DNA of 64,000 nucleotides, from contig NC_073693.1 in NCBI RefSeq assembly GCF_029784155.1, positions 332,324,592 through 332,388,591 of the forward strand, in the 5' to 3' direction. The notes under the pieces are model-generated. The model was not told the DNA's origin, ran no database searches, and was given only the letters and a program-made list of their open reading frames with translations. The position numbers and the translations under genes were made by a program. How positions within the stretch are numbered: the first letter of the stretch is position 1; every line of letters begins with the position of its first letter. Of the stretch, positions 34,024 to 46,000 are shown piece after piece. This DNA comes from Uranotaenia lowii (taxonomy: Eukaryota > Arthropoda > Insecta > Diptera > Culicidae).

Positions 34024-37000
34024 ATGAGTGAAGAATTGAAAACTTTGGTGGAAACATTTTGCGCCAACGTGCAAAGCACCGAACGAATGGTACGACAACG
34101 TGCTCTGAAAGATTTCCTGGACTTTACCCGTGGAGATAAACTGTCCTCAATGGAAGCACCGGAAGTGTTCGACGGAACTTACCTACATGTGCTGCGTTGC
34201 TATGCCGACCGGTTTGAGATGATACGTAGCTTGGCCATTTCCGTCGTTAACGAAATGTTGGCCAAACTTCCGGCCAATGATTACTACCTGGGCTATATCA
34301 TTCCAGTTATAACTAAACGTATCGGCCAACGAGAGATAATAGAAGATAGTGAAGAAGTGCGGCTTCTGTTGCTGGAACAGCTGGAACTAATAATCGAAAA
34401 ATACTCGGACCCAGACGGAAGCAGAGGAGATCCATTGCTCAAGTCCTATGACGGTCTCATCGACATTCTCATCAAAACTCTGAAAGATCCTTTTCCAGCT
34501 GCTCAGAAACAAAGCTGCGAAATAGTCAAACAATTGGCCTCAGCTACCCCGAGTATGCATTACCGGGCCGAGGCCCTCGTAAGCCCTACGGTCACCGTTT
34601 TAAAGCATCGTCATTCTGCTAACCGAATCGCTGCCATTGAAGCGTTGGGAGTAGTTTCGCTGCACATTCGATCCAACTCCGATAGTGTTCTGAAAATCAT
34701 TGTGGACATTTCCCCGCTGCTGATGGACAGTGTTCCATTTGTGAGACGGGCATGTGGCCGAGTCGGGTGCCTGATGCTGATGGAACTTCGGGATCGTTAT
34801 TCGTACTTCCACCGAATTATGCCGTTGGTTTTGAATTGGTGAGTGATTTTTCTATCATTATATTGAAGATCAATAATTAAGTATTACCTACTACAAGATA
34901 GAACGTTCAATTATTGAAACATTGGCGTTTTATGTGATTGAATACTTTAATTCGTTAAATTTTAGGGAAATAGGGATAATAAAGACCGCCACTCTTCCAG
35001 AAATCATTAAAAAAAGGCTTAGTTGAATACACTCATAATATTATCTAAGACGTTTTAAATTATTGTCTTTAATCCAATTTTTCTTCTAATCAAAAAAGGC
35101 TGTTTTCTTCAGCCAGTCGAAAAATAGAGCCAAAATTTGATAACATATTCTAGTTCTGGGGATTGTGGCTTTAAGAGTCCGAAATTCCTGATAAAAATTT
35201 GAACAAAGGTAGAAAATGCTTCAACAGTGGCACAACGATTTTTAGTTCATTTTTCTAATGTATATTATTATTTTAATTGGTTAATGTTTTACGAGTGTTC
35301 AATATCTGGTACCTGTCCAATAATTAGTGCTTCTACCCTATATCACGAAAACATAAAAATAAATTATTTTATTTTAAGAGAGTCATTTTTGTCAATTGTT
35401 TTTTTTTTTCATTTTTAGACTTGTTGTTCATTTGTTCCCAAGCGTGGCCAAGCAGTTAGCGTAGTAAGATGGTAATCGCTAGTCCACTGGGGGCATGTGT
35501 TGATTCCCGTTACTGGTTTTTATCAGTCAAGGCCTAAATCAGCCAAGACGTTGATTTTTTTTTTTGTAATTTTTGTGGGCTTAAGATGTAGCTCAGTTGG
35601 TAAGCCAGTTGCCTCCTTAGCCGAAATCTGCGAGTTCGAGCCCAAGAGTAAACATCGAGTTGAACCAAATCAGTTTTTCAATAACTGTTCGCCAACTGCA
35701 ACGTTGATACACAGTCGGCAAATGCCATATAAAGATGGTAAACCGCAACAATCATTTTCGTCATTTTTCTCATTCATGTCTTTTTTTATCTTTTTCTCAT
35801 TTTTGTCACTTCTGTCATTTTTGTCATTTTGTCATTTTTGTCATTTTTGTCATTTTTGTCATTTTTGTCATTTTTGTCATTTTTGTCATTTTTGTCATTT
35901 TTGTCATTTTTGTCATTTTTGTCATTTTTGTCATTTTTGTCATTTTTGTCATTTTTGTCATTTTTGTCATTTTTGTCATTTTTGTCATTTTTGTCATTTT
36001 TGTCATTTTTGTCATTTTTGTCATTTTTGTCATTTTTGTCATTTTTGTCATTTTTGTCATTTTTGTCATTTTTGTCATTTTTGTCATTTTTGTCATTTTT
36101 GTCATTTTTGTCATTTTTGTCATTTTTGTCATTTTTGTCATTTTTGTCATTTTTGTCATTTTTGTCATTTTTGTCATTTTTGTCATTTTTGTCATTTTTG
36201 TAATTTTTGAATTGAAATTTTCCTAATTTTTGTCATTTTAGTCATTTTTGTCATTTTTGTCATTTTTGTCATTTTTGTCATTTTTGTCATTTTTGTCATT
36301 TTTGCCATTTTTGTCATTTTTGCCATTTTTGTCATTTTTGTCATTTTTGTCATTTTTGTCATTTTTGTCATTTTTGTCATTTTTGTCATTTTTGTCATTT
36401 TTGTCATTTTTGTCATTTTTGTCATTTTTGTCATTTTTGTCATTTTTGTCATTTTTGTCATTTTTGTCATTATTGTCATTTTTGTCATTTTTGTCATTTT
36501 TGTCATTTTTGTCATTTTTGTCATTTTTTTCATTTTTTTCATTTTTTTCATTTTTGTCATTTTTGTCATTTTTGTCATTTTTGTCATTTTTGTCATTTAT
36601 TTATTTATTGTCTTCGAGAACAAATGTTTCGCACAGACTAATTATAATGATAGTTGCCTTAATCTATTTTTGTACACCTGTTTTGAGATTCCAAAATCGA
36701 AGATGCTAGCACATTGATTGAAGTAGCGGTTGCACGTGTCCAAAGGGTTGTAGAAACCATAAGTAGTCCGATGACCGGGAATCCAGAGGAACTGCTGATG
36801 CCGGAGTGACCGTGTAGGGGCGGACAAACTAACATTTTGTAGGAGTTCGCTATTGTCGATGTTCCCGCTCAATATGTCGAATGTGAACAAACACTGTAAA
36901 AATTTTCTTCTCCGGACAAGCGTATCCAAATGTATAAGGTTGCAGCGATGTTCGTATGGAGTAGTGATATCAGGATTCCATCTAAGTTTCCGAAGAGCGA

Positions 37001-40000
37001 AGCGGATAAAGGCTCGTTGAACACCTTCAATGGATTGACTTAGTGTCGATTGGTACGGGGCCCAAACAGGAGCTGCGTACTCCAGAATGCTTCTGACAAT
37101 CGAGCAATACAGCGTTTTGTGGGTGTTTACATCGTTGAAATGAGTTGTATTTCGACGAAGGAAACCAAGCATTGCATAAGCCTTTGCAGTTATGGTAGTA
37201 ATGTGCGTGTGGAATCTCAACCGACTATCAAATGTAACTCCCAGGTCCTTGATTGTTTCAATCCTTTCGAGGGAATGGTTGCTCATAGAGTATTCATAAC
37301 GAAGTAAGCTGCGTGATCTTGAAAAACTCACTATTTTACATTTTTCAACATTCACCAGCATACCGTTTGTCATGCACCATCTCGTAACAGCGTTCAGATC
37401 ATTCTGTAGTAAAATATAGTCTAGCGGTGACGTAATTGACCGAAAAAGTTTCAAATCATCTGCGTAGAATAGTTTGTATGAAGTCATTCGATCGCACAAA
37501 TCGTTCACGAAAAGAATAAATAGTAACGGTCCAAGATGACTGCCTTGTGGTACACCAGACGGTATTTCGAAATTCGAAGAGCAGTAGGAGTTCACTCTGA
37601 CATAAGCTGTGCGGGAGTTCAAGTACGACGCAAACCAAGTTGTAATCCATTCAGGTAGTCCCAAGCGTCTGAGTTTTTCTATAAGTAACCTATGAGGCAC
37701 TCGATCAAAGGCTTTAGAGAAATCAATGTATACAACATCTACCTGCTGACGTTTCTCGAGTTTTGGCATCAAAAAATTAGTAAATGTCATCAGGTTCGAG
37801 GTAGTTGATCTTTTTTTCATGAAACCGTGCTGGGCGTCACTAATTAATTGTTTCACGGACGGGTAAACAGCATCGTATACTAAGGTCTCGAACACTTTCG
37901 CCAAACAGTTAAGAATAGAAATAGGACGATAATTTTCGACACTATGAGTGCTTCCGTTCTTATAAACCGGCGTAATCGACGCCGTTTTCCACACTTTTGG
38001 AAACATTCCAGAGGACAGAGACAAGTTAAAAATTTTTGTAAGAGGAATCGCTATGGCGGCTGCGCAGTTTTTTACAAACAACGGAGGCAGATTGTCAGGT
38101 CCAGGTCCTTTTGAAGCGTTCACTGCGATCAATGCATCATAGACTTCAGTGACAGATAGTCTAAGACTAGGAATATTTACGTTATATGACGTCATTTTTG
38201 TCATTTTTGTCATTTTTGTCATTTTTGTCATTTTTGTCATTTTTGTCATTTTTGTCATTTTTGTCATTTTTGTCATTTTTGTCATTTTTGTCATTTTTGT
38301 CATTTTTGTCATTTTTGTCATTTTTGTCATTTTTGTCATTTTTGTCATTTTTGTCATTTTTGTCATTTTTGTCATTTTTGTCATTTTTGTCATTTTTGTC
38401 ATTTTTGTCATTTTTGTCATTTTTGTCATTTTTGTCATTTTTGTCATTTTTGTCATTTTTGTCATTTTTGTCATTTTTGTCATTTTTGTCATTTTTGTCA
38501 TTTTTGTCATTTTTGTCATTTTTGTCATTTTTGTCATTTTTGTCATTTTTGTCATTTTTGTCATTTTTGTCATTTTTGTCATTTTTGTCATTTTTGTCAT
38601 TTTTGTCATTTTTGTCATTTTTGTCATTTTTGTCATTTTTGTCATTTTTGTCATTTTTGTCATTTTTGTCATTTTTGTCATTTTTGTCATTTTTGTCATT
38701 TTTGTCATTTTTGTCATTTTTGTCATTTTTTAATTGAAATTTTTCTATGTTTTGTCATTTTTGTCATTTTTGTCATTTTTGTCATTTTTGTCATTTTTGT
38801 CATTTTTGTCATTTTTGTCATTTTTGTCATTTTTGTCATTTTTGTCATTTTTGTCATTTTTGTCATTTTTATCATTTTTATCATTTTTGCCATTTTTGCC
38901 ATTTTTGTCATTTTTGTCATTTTTGTCATTTTTGTCATTTTTGTCATTTTTGTCATTTTTGTCATTTTTGTCATTTTTGTCATTTTTGTCATTTTTGTCA
39001 TTTTTGTCATTTTTGTCATTTTTGTCATTTTTGTCATTTTTGTCATTTTTGTCATTTTTGTCATTTTTGTCATTTTTGTCATTTTTGTCATTTTTGTCAT
39101 TTTTGTCATTTTTGTCATTTTTGTCATTTTTGTCATTTTTGTCATTTTTGTCATTTTTGTCATTTTTGTCATTTTTGTCATTTTTGTCATTTTTGTCATT
39201 TTTGTCATTTTTGTCATTTTTGTCATTTTTGTCATTTTTGTCATTTTTGTCATTTTTGTCATTTTTGTCATTTTTGTCATTTTTGTCATTTTTGTCATTT
39301 TTGTCATTTTTGTCATTTTTGTCATTTTTGTCATTTTTGTCATTTTTGTCATTTTTGTCATTTTTGTCATTTTTGTCATTTTTGTCATTTTTGTCATTTT
39401 TGTCATTTTTGTCATTTTTGTCATTTTTGTCATTTTTGTCATTTTTGTCATTTTTGTCATTTTTGTCATTTTTGTCATTTTTGTCATTTTTGTCATTTTT
39501 GTCATTTTTGTGATTTTTGTCATTTTTGTCATTTTTGTCATTTTTGTCATTTTTGTCATTTTTGTCATTTTTGTCATTTTTGTCATTTTTGTCATTTTTG
39601 TCATTTTTGTCATTTTTGTCATTTTTGTCATTTTTGTCATTTTTGTCATTTTTGTCATTTTTGTCATTTTTGTCATTTTTGTCATTTTTGTCATTTTTGT
39701 CATTTTTGTCATTTTTGTCATTTTTGTCATTTTTGTCATTTTTGTCATTTTTGTCATTTTTGTCATTTTTGTCATTTTTGTCATTTTTGTCATTTTTGTC
39801 ATTTTTGTCATTTTTGTCATTTTTGTCATTTTTGTCATTTTTGTCATTTTTGTCATTTTTGTCATTTTTGTCATTTTTGTCATTTTTGTCATTTTGTCAT
39901 TTTTGTCATTTTTGTCATTTTTGTCATTTTTGTCATTTTTGTCATTTTTGTCATTTTTGTCATTTTTGTCATTTTTGTCATTTTTGTCATTTTTGTCATT

Positions 40001-43000
40001 TTTGTCATTTTTGTCATTTTTGTCATTTTTGTCATTTTTGTCATTTTTGTCATTTTTGTCATTTTTGTCATTTTTGTCATTTTTGTCATTTTTGTCATTT
40101 TTGTCATTTTTGTCATTTTTGTCATTTTTGTCATTTTTGTCATTTTGTCATTTTTGTCATTTTTGTCATTTTTGTCATTTTTGTCATTTTTGTCATTTTT
40201 GTCATTTTTGTCATTTTTGTCATTTTTGTCATTTTTGTCATTTTTGTCATTTTTGTCATTTTTGTCATTTTTGTCATTTTTGTCATTTTTGTCATTTTTG
40301 TCATTTTTGTCATTTTTGTCATTTTTGTCATTTTTGTCATTTTTGTCATTTTTGTCATTTTTGTCATTTTTGTCATTTTTGTCATTTTTGTCATTTTTGT
40401 CATTTTTTGTCATTTTTGTCATTTTTGTCATTTTTGTCATTTTTGTCATTTTTGTCATTTTTGTCATTTTTGTCATTTTTGTCATTTTTGTCATTTTTGT
40501 CATTTTTGTCATTTTTGTCATTTTTGTCATTTTTGTCATTTTTGTCATTTTTGTCATTTTTGTCATTTTTGTCATTTTTGTCATTTTTGTCATTTTTTGT
40601 CATTTTTGTCATTTTTGTCATTTTTGTCATTTTTTGTCATTTTTGTCATTTTTGTCATTTTTATCATTTTTGTCATTTTAGTCATTTTTGCCATTTTTGT
40701 AATTTTTGTCATTTTTGTAATTTTTGTAATTTTTGTCATTTTTGTAATTTTTGTAATTTTTGTCATTTTTGTCATTTTTGTCATTTTTGTCATTTTTGTC
40801 ATTTTTGTCATTTTTGTCATTTTTGTCATTTTTGTCATTTTTGTCATTTTTGTCATTTTTGTCATTTTTGTCATTTTTGTCATTTTTGTCATTTTTGTCA
40901 TTTTTGTCATTTTTGTCATTTTGTCATTTTTGTCATTTTTGTCATTTTTTGTCATTTTTTGTCATTTTTGTCATTTTTGTCATTTTTGTCATTTTTGTCA
41001 TTTTTGTCATTTTTGTCATTTTTGTCATTTTTGTCATTTTTGTCATTTTTGTCATTTTTGTCATTTTTGTCATTTTTGTCATTTTTGTCATTTTTGTCAT
41101 TTTTGTCATTTTTGTCATTTTTGTCATTTTTGTCATTTTTGTCATTTTTTGTCATTTTTGTCATTTTTGTCATTTTTGTCATTTTTGTCATTTTTGTCAT
41201 TTTTGTCATTTTTGTCATTTTTGTCATTTTTGTCATTTTTGTCATTTTTGTCATTTTTGTCATTTTTGTCATTTTTGTCATTTTTGTCATTTTTGTCATT
41301 TTTGTCATTTTTGTCATTTTTGTCATTTTTGTCATTTTTGTCATTTTTGTCATTTTTTGTCATTTTTGTCATTTTTGTCATTTTTGTCATTTTTGTCATT
41401 TTTGTCATTTTTGTCATTTTTGTCATTTTTGTCATTTTTGTCATTTTTGTCATTTTTGTCATTTTTGTCATTTTTGTCATTTTTGTCATTTTTGTCATTT
41501 TGTCATTTTTTGTCATTTTTGTCATTTTTGTCATTTTTGTCATTTTTGTCATTTTTGTCATTTTTGTCATTTTTGTCATTTTTGTCATTTTTGTCATTTT
41601 TGTCATTTTTGTCATTTTTGTCATTTTTGTCATTTTTGTCATTTTTGTCATTTTTGTCATTTTTGTCATTTTTGTCATTTTGTCATTTTTGTCATTTTTG
41701 TCATTTTTGTCATTTTTGTCATTTTTGTCATTTTTGTCATTTTTGTCATTTTTTTCATTTTTGTCATTTTTGTCATTTTTGTCATTTTTTTCATTTTTTT
41801 CATTTTTTTCATTTTTGTCATTTTTGTCATTTTTGTCATTTTTGCCATTTTTGTCATTTTTGTCAATTTTGTAATTTTTGTTATTTTTGTCATTTTTGTC
41901 AATTTTGTCATTTCTGTCATTTTTGTCATTTTTGAAATATTCGTAATTTTTGTAATTTTTGTCATTTTTGTAATTTTTGTAATTTTTGTCATTCTTGTCA
42001 TTTTTGTGATTTTTGTCATTTTTTGTCATTTTTTGTCATTTTTGTAATTTTTGTGATTCTTGTAATTTTTGTAATTTTTGTAATTTTTGTAATTTTTGTA
42101 ATTTTTGTAATTTTTGTAATTTTTGTAATTTCTGTAATTTTTGTAATTTTTGTAATTTTTGTAATTTTTGTAATTTTTTGCCATTTTTGTCATTTTTGTC
42201 ATTTTTGCCATTTTTGTAATTTTTGTAATTTTTTTAATTTTTGTAAATTTTGTAATTTTTGTATTTTTTGTAATTTTTGTCATTTTTGTGATTATGTCAT
42301 TTTTTTCATATTTCTTTTTTTTTTTGAAATTTTGTAATTTTTTCATTTTAGCAATTTTTTTTAATTTTTGTAATTTTTGTCGTTTTTGCTATTTTTATCA
42401 TTTTTGTTATTTTTGTCATTTTTGTCATTTTTGTCATTTTTGTCATTTTTGTCATTTTTTTCTGTTTTTTTTTCTTTTTTAAAGGTTTATCCGCAACATT
42501 TTTTCAAAGATTTTTTTAGTTGATAATATTTTTGCATTTTTTCTCAAATGCTAATACTTACACACAATTTTTTGAATTTTTAAATTCTCGATCTTTTCTT
42601 ATTTTTTTAAATTTATTTTTTTTTTTATTCGAAATTCTTCCTACATTTTTATCCTTTTTATGGATTTAAGTAGGTTTTTATCATTATTTTCCAATTGACG
42701 ATTCATTTCGTTTTTATTGTGTTTGGATTCTTAAAACTTCTTGTTTTTTCTAAATTTTTTATTTAATTTAACTATTCTGTAGCGGCATATCTCTGAACTG
42801 TACTGACATTTTCTTATTTTATTCATATTTTTTCCAAAACTGAAAACTGAAATTTCTTTTATCAAATTAATGTCACATATAAAATGTAATTGAAATCTCC
42901 GTTCCTTTTTCTTAAAATTAAAAGATTTCGTTTGTTTTAATTCTAGAGATTGATTCTCAAGTTCATCAAATAATTTCTACTTCTTTATCAAACTTTTAAG

Positions 43001-46000
43001 TATAAAAAAATCTTTATTTGTATAATTTAAGTGACATTTTCATTTTTTTTGTTGTTTCGTCTATGAAATCTATTTTTTACCATAAAATTATCATTTTAGT
43101 AAATTCTAATAAATAAAAATTGTATAATTACACCGCCGACCAAATGTTTAGGATCGCCCCCTCAAAAGCATAAAAATTTTAATCGGCCATATCTCAGTCA
43201 TCGTTAGCAAAATCTTCTTTGCATGTTATTCTTACAAAATTTCAATGTTGAGATTATTGAAAGTTGAAGCTTAAGGGGTTTTCTCAATGTCCACAATAAC
43301 GCCTGTTTTGTACGGGATCCTGGTCAAAAGAGACCGGATAGTTTATTTCTACCTCATAAGAAATCTCTAGAACACAGGGACTCTACAGTTGGTACAACCC
43401 AGTATTATGTACTTGCATATTTATTAAAACTAACAATTATATGATTTAAATTGAACTTAAAGATAGGACATATTCCAAAAACTGAACTTGAATTTCCAAC
43501 CCGATCATCTCAGGGTGGGGTGATCCCAAACTTATGGCCGGCAGTGTATGTAGTTTCTAACAATTAATATTGTTTTGGCTTTAATTCTTTAATCTTTAAG
43601 TTAATTTAGTCTCTGGAACGTTAAATTTATTGAATTTTCACATGAATACCATCCCTTTCAAATAAGCATTTCATTACTAATCTGTGAAAAGGGCATATGA
43701 ACATCTACAATGAATTAAACAGTATCATTGCGCAATGTTCCGAAAATCACTTATTTTCACTGAGCCCTGCTTTACTACATTCAAAGGCAGAATAAACGTA
43801 GCCCTCAATTTTTCCTATTGAATCTTACAAATAATCATGCATGAGTACGACGGTTTTGTATTTGATTTTTTTCAAATATTCATAAAATTTTGTGTGTAAC
43901 TCGTTGCAAACTCGTTTTTTCAGCATTCAACGTTAAATTTACGATTGGTGCTGAAAAAACTACTTTTTGCAACTTGATGCATAACAATTATTTTGCAACT
44001 CCGAACTGAAATGTTTGTTTTTCGTTAAGAAGTTTGCTTTGAAAAGGCCTGCTTTTTCTACCAAAAAAAAACAATGTCGAAAAGTAGTATTTTCCGATAC
44101 AGTTTTCAAAGCAATGTCGAAAAGTTTTACATTTTGATACTGTTTTGATTTGTAAGGAAAAACTATAATCTGTTTCTTTAAGATGAAAAACTTGATTCTG
44201 GAGAGTATTTTGCGGTATTGCAAAAAAAATTGTGCATGCAATTCGTTGCAAAACTCAATCCTTTCGGCACTTGACGTTAGTACTCGTTCTAACAAAATCC
44301 ACTTTTTGCATAAACAACTATCCATCTTTTAATTTTTCAATGTATAAAGTTATTTCGTTGCCTACGTTGAGAATATTTCTAGTCTATGGCTGGAGTCACT
44401 CATATCATTTGAATTTCCACATGCAATCTATTTTGAAATAGACATTTTTCTCGTATCTGGCGCCACTAAAATGTATTGAATCCTCACATGCATTCTATTC
44501 CTTTTCAATTCAAATAGACATTTCCAGATTTACAGACAGATTCTCAATAAATTGATTTTTTTTTTATTTTCTAACTTCAAAATTTGAATATGATTTTTTG
44601 TAGGAGGCGTAGATTTAATAAAGATCTTATCATAGTAATCCGTGCCTAGTTGTAAGATAGTTAAAATAAATTCATTCCACTGTCACACGTTAACCAAACC
44701 ACACGTGTATTTCAATTGGTTATGGGCCCAGTTACCCAAACCGGAAGTCAGTAAATTTTTCTTTGGTCACATCAAGACGAAGCATGACCACTCGAAGCCC
44801 TGAAGGAACACGGCAAGCGGAAAGGACACATCAAGTCCTAGGAGATGGTCCTCATCAGCAGTCTTCAAGAAATGAAGCACCCGGCGGAAGCGGTACGATC
44901 GGAGCAGGAAGCGTTCGAGTCGGCAGGAGTTCCGTTGCGTTGCCCCCCATTGAGAAGCTGCGTGGAAGGGACAATTACACGTCGTGGGCGTTTGCGATGC
45001 GGATGATTTTGATCCGCGAGGGTAGCTGGTCTGCTGTGGAAGGAGGTGGTGATGGTGTGCCGGAAGATTTGAAGATGCAAGCTTTGGCCACCATCTGCCT
45101 GAGCCTAGAAAGCTACAACTACAGCTTGGTGCAGGATGCGGTTAGTGCCGAGGACGCGTGGGCAAAATTGAAAACTGCCTTCCAGGATACTGGGCTAACA
45201 AGAAAGATAGGATTGCTGAGAAAATTCACGTCGGTGCGGCTCGTCAATTGTTCCAGCGTTGAGGCATACGTGGACGAGTTGATGAGCACCAGTCACAAGC
45301 TCAGAAACGTGGGATTCGAGGTGAACGATTCCTGGCTAGCGGCGATTTTGCTGATGGGCCTTCCCGAACAATACGAGCCTATGATAATGGGGCTCGAAGC
45401 TTCCGGAACGGCGTTGACATCGGATGCAGTAAAGGCCAAAATCCTTCAAGACGTGAAGCTGGAACGTGGTCCGGTCGGCAGCAGCACGGACGGTGCTCTG
45501 TACAGCAAAATGAACCGGAAGAAATCAAGTGAATCGAAAGAGGGTGGCAAAAACGAGAAGCTTTGCTACAATTGCGAGAAGCCGGGACATTTTGCCGTCA
45601 AGTGTCCACTCAAGAGGACGAAAGGAAGCAAGCCGAAGGGATTCTGCAGCATTTTTGCCATCGGAGACGTCAAAGCGGACGAATGGTATCTGGATTCCGG
45701 AGATTTAAATGAATTTAAATGAAAGCAGCTTGAAGAAACTGAAGCGAATGGCCAACGGTATGGAGTTCCAAAATGAAGCGATCATCGATTGTGAGTCGTG
45801 TCTCAAAGGGAAGCAGGCACGATTTTCATTTCCGAGCAGCGAATCAAGAGCCACGGAGCTGTTGGAGTTGGTACACTCCGATCTCTGTGGGCCCATCGAG
45901 GTGACATCGTTTGGAGACAGCCATTATTTTGCAACGTTTGTCGACGATGCGAGCAAGAAGGTCGTCATCTATTTTCTCGAGCGCAAGGACCAGGTGCTTG

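Noticed and set aside
35588..35650. tRNA gene
   Set aside because: A and B boxes are good, but there is no acceptor stem, anticodon arm or discriminator pairing; it is better explained as a SINE head.
38191..38726. MTK-repeat N-terminal extension of the LINE reverse transcriptase
   Set aside because: It is satellite read in phase with the truncated element, not a fusion protein. The element's own sequence starts near 38190.
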